From: Microbacterium sp. GCS4
Lineage (GTDB): Bacteria > Actinomycetota > Actinomycetes > Actinomycetales > Microbacteriaceae
DNA length: 64,000 nucleotides
Direction of reading: 5' to 3'
NCBI RefSeq assembly: GCF_001262495.1
Contig: NZ_LGYE01000002.1
Location: forward strand, 114,368 to 178,367
In this document: positions 34,987 through 42,834 of the stretch, in pieces
How positions within the stretch are numbered: position 1 is the stretch's first letter
Layout of the letters: each line of letters begins with the position of its first letter
Translations under genes and position numbers: made by a program
Notes under the pieces: model-generated
What the model was told of the DNA's origin: nothing
Seen by the model: only the letters and a program-made list of their open reading frames with translations
The model's database searches: none

Positions 34987-36057
34987 GTGGAAATCACCCC
35001 CCTCGTGTGGATCATCACGCTCCTCGTCACCATCGCCTTCTTCGTGTACGAGTTCTTCGCGCACGTCCGCACCCCGCATGAACCCACCGTGGGCGAGTCC
35101 GCCCGCTGGTCGGCGTTCTACATCGGCCTCGCGCTGCTGTTCGGAGTCGGCATCGGCGTCGTCTCCGGATGGAAGTTCGGCGGCGAGTACTTCGCCGGAT
35201 ACCTCACCGAGAAGGCGCTGTCGATCGACAACCTCTTCGTGTTCCTCATCGTGATGACCGGCTTCGCGGTGCCGAAGATCTACCAGCAGAAGGTGCTGAT
35301 GATCGGCATCGTGATCGCGCTCGTCATGCGCGGCGCGTTCATCGCGGTCGGCGCGGCGCTGATCGAGAACTTCTCCTGGATCTTCTACCTGTTCGGCGCC
35401 CTGCTGCTCGTCCTCGCCTACCGTCAGGCGTTCTCCGACGGCGACCACAACCCCGCCGACGGCCGGTTCATGCGCTTCGTCCGCCGCATCCTCCCGGTGA
35501 GCGACCAGTACGCGGGCGACCGCCTCACCGTCAAGAAGGACGGCCGCCGCTTCGTCACCCCGATGTTCCTCGTGATCATCGCGATCGGCTTCGTCGACCT
35601 GATCTTCGCGGTCGACTCGATCCCCGCGATCTACGGGCTCACGGAGGAGGCGTACATCGTCTTCACGGCCAACGCGTTCGCGCTCATGGGCCTCCGCCAG
35701 CTGTACTTCCTCATCGGCGGACTGCTGCAGAAGCTCGTCTACCTCGCGCAGGGTCTCGCCGTGATCCTCGCCTTCATCGGCGTCAAGCTGGTGCTGCACG
35801 CCATGCACGTCAACGAGCTGCCGTTCATCAACGGCGGCGAGCCGATGCTGTGGGCCCCCGAGATCCCGATCTGGTTCTCGCTCGTGTTCATCGGGCTGAC
35901 GATCGCTGTCGCGACCGTCGCGAGCCTCATGAAGTCCCGCGCCGACGAGCGGCGCGCGGCCCAGGAGCCGGCTGCTCACACCACGGCCACGCCGACCGAT
36001 GGCACCCTCCCGACCGACCCTGCCCTCACGACCGACACAGACAAGGATCACTCGTGA
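34987..36057 (+). CDS. TerC/Alx-family membrane protein, likely Mn2+ exporter
   Basis: A 356-residue membrane protein with about eight to nine helices and a polar C-terminal tail (residues 325-356). It has the family segments EKALSIDNLFVFLIVMTGF and DLIFAVDSIPAIYG, both with acidic residues in membrane helices that line the cation site. The GTG start (34987) has GGAG six bases upstream; an ATG at 34936 lies inside the riboswitch and is not used. By the riboswitch the gene should be switched on by manganese. The tail end overlaps a short frame that leads into the CorC gene. Confidence 0.92.
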   Translation: MEITPLVWIITLLVTIAFFVYEFFAHVRTPHEPTVGESARWSAFYIGLALLFGVGIGVVSGWKFGGEYFAGYLTEKALSIDNLFVFLIVMTGFAVPKIYQQKVLMIGIVIALVMRGAFIAVGAALIENFSWIFYLFGALLLVLAYRQAFSDGDHNPADGRFMRFVRRILPVSDQYAGDRLTVKKDGRRFVTPMFLVIIAIGFVDLIFAVDSIPAIYGLTEEAYIVFTANAFALMGLRQLYFLIGGLLQKLVYLAQGLAVILAFIGVKLVLHAMHVNELPFINGGEPMLWAPEIPIWFSLVFIGLTIAVATVASLMKSRADERRAAQEPAAHTTATPTDGTLPTDPALTTDTDKDHS

Positions 36058-36152
36058 ACCAGTCGCGCCGCTCCGACGCGTCCGCAGACCCTGACAGACC
36101 CGGCGCCCGACCGACCTCGGGCACCCCCGCACCGCAGGAGCCGGTCCGATGA
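36054..36152 (+). CDS. 32-codon Pro/Ser/Arg-rich frame bridging terC and the CNNM gene
   Basis: The GTG overlaps the terC stop (GTGA) and the TGA overlaps the ATG of the next gene (ATGA). The peptide (VNQSRRSDASADPDRPGARP and more) is disordered and charged. The double overlap suggests translation reaches the CNNM gene through this frame. However, the next gene also has its own GCAGGAG site, so the frame could be a vestige. No homologue is claimed. Confidence 0.45.
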   Translation: MNQSRRSDASADPDRPGARPTSGTPAPQEPVR

Positions 36153-37450
36153 CCGCCGACCTGCTGTGGAACATCGCGCTGGTCCTCGTGTTCGTGCTGG
36201 TCGGCGGCGTTTTCGCCGCGACCGAGATGGCGCTCGTGACGTTGCGCGAAAGCCAGATCAACGCGATCGCGGCACGCGGTCGCCGGGGAGCGAAGGTCGC
36301 GGGCCTCGCCCGCAACCCGAACACGTTTCTGTCGGCCGTGCAGATCGGCGTGACCGTGGCCGGGTTCGCGTCGGCCGCGTACGGCGCCACCTCGATCGCG
36401 CCGTCGGTCGCTCCGCTGCTCCAGTCGTGGGGTCTCGACGAGCAGCTGTCCTTCACGCTCGCGACGGTCATCCTCACCCTGCTGATCGCGTACCTCTCGC
36501 TCGTGCTCGGCGAGCTCGTGCCCAAGCGCCTCGCGATCCAGCGCAACGCGCAGTTCGCCTATGCGGTCGCCCCTGTGCTGGATGGCTTCGCGACCGTCAT
36601 GCGGCCCGTCATCTGGTTGCTGTCGGTCTCGACCAATGCGCTCGTGCGCCTGCTCGGCGGTGATCCGCACAAGACGGCCGACGAGCTGAGCGAGGAGGAG
36701 CTGCGTGACATCGTCGCGACGCATCAGAGCCTGCCCGACGACGAGCGCCGCATCCTCGACGACGTGCTGTCGCTCCGCGATCGCCAGGTCAGCGAGGTCA
36801 TGCGCCCGCGCCCGGAGGTCGTCGCGCTCGACGCCGCCGCACCCCTGGCGGAGGCGATCGTGCAGGTCACCGAGCTGCCGTTCTCGCGCTACCCCGTGGT
36901 CGACACCTCGATCGACGACATCGTCGGCTTCGTGCACGTGCGCGACCTGTTCGAGGCGGCATCGGTCGACGCGTCCCGCACGGTCGAGACGCTCACCCGG
37001 CCCGTCGAGTATCTGCCGTCGACGGCGCGCGTGCTGCCCACGCTGACCCGCATGCGGGCGGCGGGCCACCAGATCGCGGTCGTGGTCGACGAGTACGGCG
37101 GCACCGACGGCATCGTGACGCTCGAGGACCTCGTGGAGGAGGTCGTCGGCGAGATCTTCGACGAGTACGACCCGGAGGAGCGGATGCCGGCGGCCGGCGG
37201 CCCGCTCGACGGGCGCCTCAACCTGCAGGACTTCGCCGAGATCACGGGAATCGTCCTGCCTCGCGGAGCGTCCGACACCGTCGCCGGCTTCGTCACGGAG
37301 ATGCTCGGCCGCCTCGCCGTCGTGGGCGACTCCGTCGAGGTGCCCGGCGCGACGATCCACGTCACCGGGATCGACCGCCGTCGGATCTCGGAGATCCGGG
37401 TCGCGGTGCACGAGAACGACGCGGATGCCGGAGGAGAGGCGACCGCGTAG
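36149..37450 (+). CDS. CNNM/HlyC-CorC family membrane protein with CBS domains
   Basis: A 433-residue protein: an N-terminal DUF21/CNNM membrane domain (residues 1-180, including FAATEMALVTLRESQINAIA), two CBS domains (about 190-320, DEYGGTDGIVTLEDLVEEVVGEI) and a C-terminal CorC_HlyC domain. Members act in magnesium or cobalt efflux. It has a GCAGGAG ribosome-binding site and is coupled to the preceding frame. Together with TerC it forms a likely divalent-cation unit; manganese may thus control both. Confidence 0.92.
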   Translation: MTADLLWNIALVLVFVLVGGVFAATEMALVTLRESQINAIAARGRRGAKVAGLARNPNTFLSAVQIGVTVAGFASAAYGATSIAPSVAPLLQSWGLDEQLSFTLATVILTLLIAYLSLVLGELVPKRLAIQRNAQFAYAVAPVLDGFATVMRPVIWLLSVSTNALVRLLGGDPHKTADELSEEELRDIVATHQSLPDDERRILDDVLSLRDRQVSEVMRPRPEVVALDAAAPLAEAIVQVTELPFSRYPVVDTSIDDIVGFVHVRDLFEAASVDASRTVETLTRPVEYLPSTARVLPTLTRMRAAGHQIAVVVDEYGGTDGIVTLEDLVEEVVGEIFDEYDPEERMPAAGGPLDGRLNLQDFAEITGIVLPRGASDTVAGFVTEMLGRLAVVGDSVEVPGATIHVTGIDRRRISEIRVAVHENDADAGGEATA

Positions 37451-37570
37451 GTGCACGCCCGGCACATCGCCGACGGGCGGAACGAGGCGCCCGAGCATCC
37501 GCTGGCCGCGTCGATCGCCGTCATGGAGACGCTGGACGCCGCCCGCGCCGCCCTCGGCTACGCCTTCTGA
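37451..37570 (+). pseudogene. 3' remnant of a Gfo/Idh/MocA-type oxidoreductase gene
   Basis: Forty codons from GTG to TGA (VHARHIADGRNEAPEHPLAA, then SIAVMETLDAARAALGYAF). The pattern HPL-ASIAVM-TLD-AR--LG resembles the extreme C terminus of Gfo/Idh/MocA dehydrogenases. There is no room for a dehydrogenase: the CNNM gene ends directly before it. The simplest reading is a decayed gene whose 5' part was lost when the CNNM gene or its neighbourhood rearranged. The call rests on recognising a short pattern. Confidence 0.5.
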
Positions 37571-37580
37571 GCTGCGCCGG

Positions 37581-38306
37581 TCACGTCGCGTTCCAGAGAC
37601 GGCGGTAGTAATCGAGGCGCACGGGGTCGGGCTCGACGCCGTAGGCCGCGATGAGCGCATCCTCCCAGCCGGGACCGTAGTTCCACTCGGTGCTCATCGA
37701 CGCGACGGCGATGTCGGCCCAGCGGTCGGCGACGCCGAGGGCCGCGAGGTCGACGTGTGCGAGCGGGCGGCCGTCGTCGTCGAGCAGGGTGTTCGGCACG
37801 CACGCGTCGCCGTGGCACACGACCAGGCGGTCCACAGGAGGGGGAGTGCGCAGCTCGGCCGGCACCTGGATGCCGCGGTCGGTGGCGTTCGCGATGCGGG
37901 TCGCCGGATCCCACAGCCACGGGCACTCCGCGACGGGAAGAGAGTCGTGCAGACTTCTGAGGGCCATGCCGACGGCGCGCACCGCTGTCGCGGGGTCGGC
38001 GATCCACCGCGGATCCACCGCGCTGCGCCCCGGCAGCGCCGCCGTCACGAGCCACTCCTGCACGGCATCCTCGCCCTGCTCGAGGACCTCGGGCACCGGC
38101 GTCCAGCGGCCCGCCCACCGCATCCGCTCGGCCTCGTCCCGCATCGTCGCCTCGGGGTCGCGCGGCCCCCACTTGATGTAGCGTCCGTCGTCGGTGCGGA
38201 ACGTCAGCCCTCCGATGCCGTTGCGCCAGACCGGGGTGAGCCGTGCGCCGGCGGCGAGGGCGTGCACGATCGCGGGGACGTCGACGTCGCCTGCCGGGAT
38301 GCTCAT
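37581..38306 (-). CDS. Aminoglycoside phosphotransferase-like kinase
   Basis: A 241-residue protein with the APH kinase fold. The catalytic loop VCHGDACVPNTLLDDDGRP (with the HGD-x4-N core) and the metal-binding DLAALGVADRWADIA are intact. The N-terminal nucleotide-binding part is short (IKWGPRDPEATMRDEAERMRW). It resembles APH(3'')-like streptomycin kinases and many chromosomal kinases of unknown substrate, so resistance is possible but not shown. The ATG at 38306 is followed by a good leader. It is a single gene facing the remnant. Confidence 0.83.
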   Translation of the reverse strand: MSIPAGDVDVPAIVHALAAGARLTPVWRNGIGGLTFRTDDGRYIKWGPRDPEATMRDEAERMRWAGRWTPVPEVLEQGEDAVQEWLVTAALPGRSAVDPRWIADPATAVRAVGMALRSLHDSLPVAECPWLWDPATRIANATDRGIQVPAELRTPPPVDRLVVCHGDACVPNTLLDDDGRPLAHVDLAALGVADRWADIAVASMSTEWNYGPGWEDALIAAYGVEPDPVRLDYYRRLWNAT

Positions 38307-38455
38307 GCCTCCATCCTGCCCGGGAGTTCGCTCGCGCGCGCGGTGCGCCCGTGTCCTAGGCTCGGACCGATCACCCGACGCGACCCCCTCGCTCGGGATG
38401 GAACCGGGAATCAGTTAGGCTGAAACCCAGTCGCACACGTTCGAAGGAGAACCGC

Positions 38456-39217
38456 ATGCAGATCCAGGGTTCGAGCGCTCTCATCACGGGAGGTGCCTCC
38501 GGGCTGGGACTCGCGACCGCCCGAGCGCTCACCGCCGCCGGAGCCGTCGTCACGATCCTCGACCTCCCCTCCTCCGCCGGGGCCGAACTCGCACGGGAAC
38601 TCGGTGGCGCATTCGCACCCGGCGACGTCACGAGTCCCGAGGACGCGGCGGCAGCCGTCTCCGCAGCCCAGGCGACAGCCCCGCTGCGGATCGTCGTGAA
38701 CTGCGCGGGCATAGCCCCGCCCGCCAAGGTCCTCGACCGCGAGGGCACCCCCGCGGTGCTCGCCGACTTCGAACGCATCGTGCGTATCAACCTCGTCGGC
38801 ACGTTCAACGTCCTGTCGCAGGCTGCGGCCATCATCGCGAAGAACGACGTCGCCGAGGGCGGCACCCGTGGCGTCGTCGTGAACACCGCGAGCGTCGCCG
38901 CGTTCGACGGGCAGATCGGACAGCCCGCCTACTCCGCGTCGAAGGGCGGAGTGCACGCCATGACGTTGCCCGTGGCCCGGGAGCTCGCCCGCCACGGCAT
39001 CCGCGTCTGCACGATCGCGCCCGGCATCATGGAGACGCCCATGCTCATGGGGCTGCCGCAGGAGGCGCAGGACTCGCTCGGCACGCAGGTGCCGTTCCCC
39101 TCGCGGCTCGGCCGCCCCGCGGAGTACGCCTCGCTCGTGCAGCAGATCGTCGAGAACGACTACCTCAACGGCGAGACGATCCGCCTCGACGGCGCGATCC
39201 GCATGGCGCCGAAGTGA
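38456..39217 (+). CDS. SDR dehydrogenase, 3-hydroxyacyl-CoA dehydrogenase type 2-like
   Basis: A 253-residue short-chain dehydrogenase. The NAD-binding TGGASGLGLATARAL lies at residues 11-25, then NNAG-like VVNCAGIAPP, the catalytic Ser in VVVNTASVAAFDG and YSASKGG, and TIAPGIMETPM for the substrate loop. The sequence is close to 3-hydroxyacyl-CoA / 2-methyl-3-hydroxybutyryl-CoA dehydrogenases of the HSD17B10 kind. A GAAGGAGA ribosome-binding site precedes the ATG. It is followed after 29 bp by another SDR gene, probably one operon with a role in fatty-acid or branched-chain acyl breakdown. Confidence 0.9.
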   Translation: MQIQGSSALITGGASGLGLATARALTAAGAVVTILDLPSSAGAELARELGGAFAPGDVTSPEDAAAAVSAAQATAPLRIVVNCAGIAPPAKVLDREGTPAVLADFERIVRINLVGTFNVLSQAAAIIAKNDVAEGGTRGVVVNTASVAAFDGQIGQPAYSASKGGVHAMTLPVARELARHGIRVCTIAPGIMETPMLMGLPQEAQDSLGTQVPFPSRLGRPAEYASLVQQIVENDYLNGETIRLDGAIRMAPK

Positions 39218-39246
39218 CCTCCGATCCCGCAACCTCAGGAGAACCC

Positions 39247-40077
39247 ATGTCCCTCGCCGGAAAGACCATCCTCATGTCGGGCGGCAGCCGCGGAATCGGC
39301 CTCGCGATCGCCCTGCGCGCCGCCGCCGACGGTGCGAACATCGCCATGCTCGCGAAGACCGACACCCCGCATCCGAAGCTCGAGGGCACGATCCACACGG
39401 CCGCCGAGCAGATCCGCGCGGCCGGCGGCCAGGCGCTGCCGATCGTGGGCGACGTGCGCGACGACGACGACATCACCGAGGCGGTGCTCAAGACGCAGGG
39501 CGAATTCGGCGGCATCGACATCGTCATCAACAACGCCAGCGTCATCGACCTGTCGCGCTCGCTCGACCTCGGCGCCAAGAAGTACGACCTCATGCAGGAC
39601 GTCAACGTGCGCGGCACGTTCATGCTGTCGCGTGCGGCCGTGCCGATCCTCAAGGATGCCGAGAACCCGCACATCCTGTCGCTCTCCCCGCCCCTCAACC
39701 CGACGCCGAAATGGCTCGGCGCGCACACCGGGTACACGCTCGCGAAGTTCGGCATGACGATGGTCACGCTCGGTCTCGCGGCGGAGTTCGCGCGCGACGG
39801 CATCGCCGCGAACACGCTGTGGCCGCGCACGACCATCGCGACCGCCGCGGTGCAGAACCTCCTCGGCGGCGACAAGGTCATGGCCGCGAGCCGCACGGCC
39901 GGCATCTACGCGGATGCGGCGTACGCCGTGCTCACGAAGCCCGCGGCGGGCTACACGGGGCAGACGCTCATCGTGGAGGACGTGCTCGAGGCCGATGGCG
40001 TCACCGACTTCTCGGGCTACGCCGCCATCCCCGGAACCCCCGACGACCGCCTGTTCCCCGACATCTTCCTCGACTGA
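39247..40077 (+). CDS. SDR oxidoreductase, HSDL2-like
   Basis: A 276-residue short-chain dehydrogenase with an N-terminal SGGSRGIGLAIALRAA, VINNASVIDLSR, and the catalytic YTLAKFGMTM. The long segment after the SDR core (residues 200-276, ending DIFLD) and phrases such as HILSLSPPLN match hydroxysteroid dehydrogenase-like protein 2 of bacteria. Substrate is unknown. The start at ATG 39247 has AGGAGA six bases upstream; an earlier start would run into the previous gene. It forms a two-gene SDR unit. Confidence 0.87.
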   Translation: MSLAGKTILMSGGSRGIGLAIALRAAADGANIAMLAKTDTPHPKLEGTIHTAAEQIRAAGGQALPIVGDVRDDDDITEAVLKTQGEFGGIDIVINNASVIDLSRSLDLGAKKYDLMQDVNVRGTFMLSRAAVPILKDAENPHILSLSPPLNPTPKWLGAHTGYTLAKFGMTMVTLGLAAEFARDGIAANTLWPRTTIATAAVQNLLGGDKVMAASRTAGIYADAAYAVLTKPAAGYTGQTLIVEDVLEADGVTDFSGYAAIPGTPDDRLFPDIFLD

Positions 40078-40102
40078 AGGCCCGGAGGGGAGAGAGACCG
40101 CG

Positions 40103-40852
40103 TCAGAACAGCAGGTAGATCGCGCCGGCGATCGTGAGGACGATCACGATCCGGTCGAACAGCCGCTGGTCCAGGCGTTTCGCGACGGCGATGCCGACCA
40201 GCGCGCCGATCACGACGAGCGGCGCGAGCACGGCGTCCATGAGCAGCACGGGGCCGTGGAAGAGGCCCAGGCCCGCGAGGAACGGCACCTTCACGAGGTT
40301 GATGATCGCGAAGAACCACGCCGATGTGCCGAGGAAGACCTGCACGGGGGTGCGCGTCGCGAGGAAGTACATCGACATGACCGGGCCGCCCGCGTTCGCG
40401 ACCATGGTCGTGAAGCCTCCGAGCGTTCCGTAGGTGCCCGCGAGCAGGATGCCGCCGCGCGGCGTGTCCACCGCATCCGACCGGCTCTGCCGCCATCGGC
40501 GCCACAGGGTCACGGCGATCATGAGCAGCAGGATGACGCCGATCGCGCGGCGCACGATGCCGTCACCGGCGATCGCGAGGAACGCGAAGCCGACCACGAG
40601 CCCCGCGACCACCGCCGGGGCGAGGCGCAGCAGCGTCGGCCAGTGCGCATGACGGCGATAGGCGAGCAGTGCGAACACGTCGCCGACCATGAGCAGCAGG
40701 AGCATCGCGGCGGTCGACGTGCGGGCAGGTAGCACCGCGGCGAACAGCGCGATCGCGAGGATGTTGCCGCCCGGCAGCGCGGTCTTCGAGATGCCGATCG
40801 TGACGGCGGCGACGCCGAGTGCGGCCCACGCCCAGGGTTCGAGTTCGATCAC
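40103..40852 (-). CDS. TauE/SafE family membrane transporter
   Basis: A 249-residue protein with about seven to eight helices. TauE/SafE proteins (sulfite exporter family) move sulfite, sulfoacetate or other small anions. The N-terminal ITIGISKTALPGGNILA-like segment (here TIGISKTALPGGNILAIA) and AGTYGTLGGFTTMVANAGGP match the two internal repeats of the family. The GTG start at 40852 follows the stop of the ankyrin gene by 7 bp, so the two are probably co-transcribed. The substrate cannot be told. Confidence 0.9.
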   Translation of the reverse strand: MIELEPWAWAALGVAAVTIGISKTALPGGNILAIALFAAVLPARTSTAAMLLLLMVGDVFALLAYRRHAHWPTLLRLAPAVVAGLVVGFAFLAIAGDGIVRRAIGVILLLMIAVTLWRRWRQSRSDAVDTPRGGILLAGTYGTLGGFTTMVANAGGPVMSMYFLATRTPVQVFLGTSAWFFAIINLVKVPFLAGLGLFHGPVLLMDAVLAPLVVIGALVGIAVAKRLDQRLFDRIVIVLTIAGAIYLLF

Positions 40853-40859
40853 AGGGCGC

Positions 40860-41555
40860 TCAGCCCGCCAGCAGGGCGGCGATCGCGTCGTAGCCGCGCG
40901 CCGTCGCGAGGTCGTGGGGGAGCACGCCGTCGCCGTCGCGGATGGTGACGTCGGCACCGCCCGCGAGCAGTGCCCGCACGACCTCGACATAGGTCTGCGA
41001 GCCGTCGCCGAGCACGATCGCCTCGTGCAGCGCTGTCCAGTGCAGGTTGTTCACGTGGTTCGGGTCGACGCCGGCGTCGAGCAGGATTCGGATAGTCGAC
41101 AGGAGCCCCCGCTCGGATGCCGGGATCAGCGCCGTACCGCCGTAGCGGTTCGTGCTCGCGAGGTCGGCGCCGTGGTCGAGCGTCAGTCGCAGGATCTCGT
41201 CGTGGCCGCGGGCTCCCGCGTAGAGGTACGCCGAGTCCTGGATGTCGTCCTTCGCGTTCACGTCGGCGCCGGCGTCGATCAGCGTCCGTGCCGCGCCGAC
41301 ATGGTTCGCCTTGGTCGCGGCGACGAGCGCGGTCATGCCGCCCTCGCCGCGGGCCTCGAGGTCTGCTCCCGCGTCGAGCGCCGCGCGCACGGCGTCCGCG
41401 TCTCCGTCGGTCGCGGCGGCGAGCAGGTCACGGGTGGCATCGGACACGGCGGACTCCTCAGGGGCGGGTGGGGCGGATGCCGGAGCGCACGCCGACAGCC
41501 CGAGAGCGACGACGGTCGCGAGAGCGCCCCACAGCAGCATCCGGGCGGTTCTCAT
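40860..41555 (-). CDS. Ankyrin-repeat lipoprotein
   Basis: A 231-residue predicted lipoprotein. The signal peptide runs to a lipobox, LSAC, at residues 20-23, so the mature protein is anchored outside the membrane. Four or five ankyrin repeats follow (examples: MTALVAATKANHVGAARTLI, TALIPASERGLLSTIRILLD, TALHEAIVLGDGSQTYVE), each with the TxLxxAxxxG motif. Exported ankyrin proteins bind partner proteins, which are unknown here. It precedes the TauE/SafE gene in the same operon. Confidence 0.88.
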   Translation of the reverse strand: MRTARMLLWGALATVVALGLSACAPASAPPAPEESAVSDATRDLLAAATDGDADAVRAALDAGADLEARGEGGMTALVAATKANHVGAARTLIDAGADVNAKDDIQDSAYLYAGARGHDEILRLTLDHGADLASTNRYGGTALIPASERGLLSTIRILLDAGVDPNHVNNLHWTALHEAIVLGDGSQTYVEVVRALLAGGADVTIRDGDGVLPHDLATARGYDAIAALLAG

Positions 41556-41596
41556 GGTTCCGGTCTACCACGGTGCGGGAAGCGGGGCGGTCGCGA

Positions 41597-42235
41597 TCAG
41601 CTCCGCGCGGCGGCGAGCGCGGCGGCGAAGCGCGCAGCGCGCTGCTCGAGGTCGGCCCAGTCGGAGCCCGCGATGGAGGCGCCGTTCGCGAGGTCGCCGC
41701 CCGCGCCGACTGCGACGGCTCCCGCGCGGAACCAGTCGGCGAGGTTGTCCGGCGTGACGCCGCCGGTGGGCATGAGCGGAGCGTCGGGGAACGGTCCGCG
41801 CAGCGCGCCGAGGTACGAGGGGCCGCCGAGGGAGGCGGGGAAGATCTTCACGACGTCGACGCCGAGCTCGAGCGCTCCCATGACCTCGGTCGGCGTCATC
41901 GCGCCGGTCATCACGACGCGACCGGTGTCGAGCATGGCGCGGGTGAGGGCGGGAAGGGTTCCGGGGCTCACGAGGAACTCGGCACCGGCATCCGCTGCGG
42001 CGGTCGCCTGCTCGACCGTGGTGACGGTGCCGGCTCCGACATACGCGGCGTCGCCGTGGCGGGCGATGAGCTCGCGGATCACGGCGGGGGCGTCGGGTGT
42101 CGAGAACGTGACCTCGATGCCGGTCACCCCACCGCGGATGATCGCCTCGGACGCCTCGAGCGCGAGCTCGGGGGAGGGGGCGCGGAGGACGGCGAGGACG
42201 CCGGTGGCGCGGGCGCGGTCGAGACGATCGGACAT
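41597..42235 (-). CDS. KDPG/KHG-type aldolase (2-dehydro-3-deoxyphosphogluconate aldolase family)
   Basis: A 212-residue class I aldolase. It has the catalytic EVTFSTPDAP, GAGTVTTVEQA, LVSPGT and the Schiff-base lysine in VVKIFPASLGG, with PTGGVTPDN completing the phosphate pocket. It would cleave 2-keto-3-deoxy-6-phosphogluconate or a related acid to pyruvate and an aldehyde. An operator with two mismatches to the one in the rbsK/transaldolase gap lies 41 bp upstream, so it is probably coregulated with that sugar cluster. The start at MSDRLDR is chosen over a codon 42 bp upstream. Confidence 0.9.
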   Translation of the reverse strand: MSDRLDRARATGVLAVLRAPSPELALEASEAIIRGGVTGIEVTFSTPDAPAVIRELIARHGDAAYVGAGTVTTVEQATAAADAGAEFLVSPGTLPALTRAMLDTGRVVMTGAMTPTEVMGALELGVDVVKIFPASLGGPSYLGALRGPFPDAPLMPTGGVTPDNLADWFRAGAVAVGAGGDLANGASIAGSDWADLEQRAARFAAALAAARS

Positions 42236-42275
42236 GGGTCTCCTTCGATGGGCTGCGTCCATTCTCCCGGACGCC

Positions 42276-42293
42276 AACCTGTCATTACAAGTT
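42276..42293. promoter_or_regulatory. Operator upstream of the KDPG-aldolase gene
   Basis: AACCTGTCATTACAAGTT is an 18-bp imperfect palindrome. Read on the other strand it is AACTTGTAATGACAGGTT, which differs from the operator at 58180-58197 at only two of 18 positions. It lies 41 bp before the aldolase start and overlaps the stop of the upstream gene. It is the likely target of the UTRA-type GntR regulator at 55893-56696, or of a sister regulator. Confidence 0.6.
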
Positions 42294-42761
42294 GTGCGTC
42301 GACCAGCCGTCGATCGCTTCCTTGGACTGCTTGAGTCCGAGCCCGGTGTGCTCGCGGTAGACCTTGATCGCCTGGATCTTCTGATCCGCGGCGACGAGAC
42401 GATCGATCTCGGCGGTGACCTCCGAGGTGAGGGGTGCGGCGTGCGGGGGCGCCGTCGTCGGGCTGGCCGTCCTCGAGTGCCCCGCTCGCATCTCCCAGTG
42501 GTCGATCCGGTTCTTCGCCTCCTGCAGACCCACGTGCGTGTGCTCGCGGTACAGCTTGATCGCCGGGATCTTCTGGTCCGCGGCCACGAGGCGGTCGATC
42601 TCGGCGATGACCTCGGGGGTGAGGGGTGCGGCGGCCGCCTGGGCCCGGCTCGAGCCCGGGGACGCGGGAACCTGAGGACGCATGGCGCGAAGCGCCCTCG
42701 ACAGCACGGCCACCACGATCAGCGCGGCGACCACGATTCCGATGATCCAGACGAGGTCCAT
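42285..42761 (-). CDS. Membrane protein with two tandem ribosomal L7/L12 C-terminal-like domains
   Basis: A 158-residue protein: one N-terminal transmembrane helix (about residues 4-25), a linker, then two copies of a 38-residue unit (first: [20 protein letters not shown]; second: [20 protein letters not shown]), each followed by [13 protein letters not shown] or [13 protein letters not shown]. This pattern matches the L7/L12 C-terminal domain (I-IK--RE-TGLGLKEAK), which binds translation factors. The two copies are about 80% identical, a recent duplication. The role is unknown; a domain that docks a ribosome-related or other partner is inferred. Downstream is the KDPG-aldolase gene. Confidence 0.82.
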   Translation of the reverse strand: MDLVWIIGIVVAALIVVAVLSRALRAMRPQVPASPGSSRAQAAAAPLTPEVIAEIDRLVAADQKIPAIKLYREHTHVGLQEAKNRIDHWEMRAGHSRTASPTTAPPHAAPLTSEVTAEIDRLVAADQKIQAIKVYREHTGLGLKQSKEAIDGWSTHNL

Positions 42762-42834
42762 GGTCGTCAGTCTAGGGAGGCCCCGCGCCCGCCGACCCAG
42801 CCGCCTCCCACCCGGCCCCCGGTACCCTGGAGAC

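Noticed and set aside
42285..42761. A ribosomal protein L7/L12 gene
   Set aside because: It lacks the L7/L12 N-terminal dimerisation region, has a membrane anchor and carries two C-terminal-like units; not a ribosomal protein.
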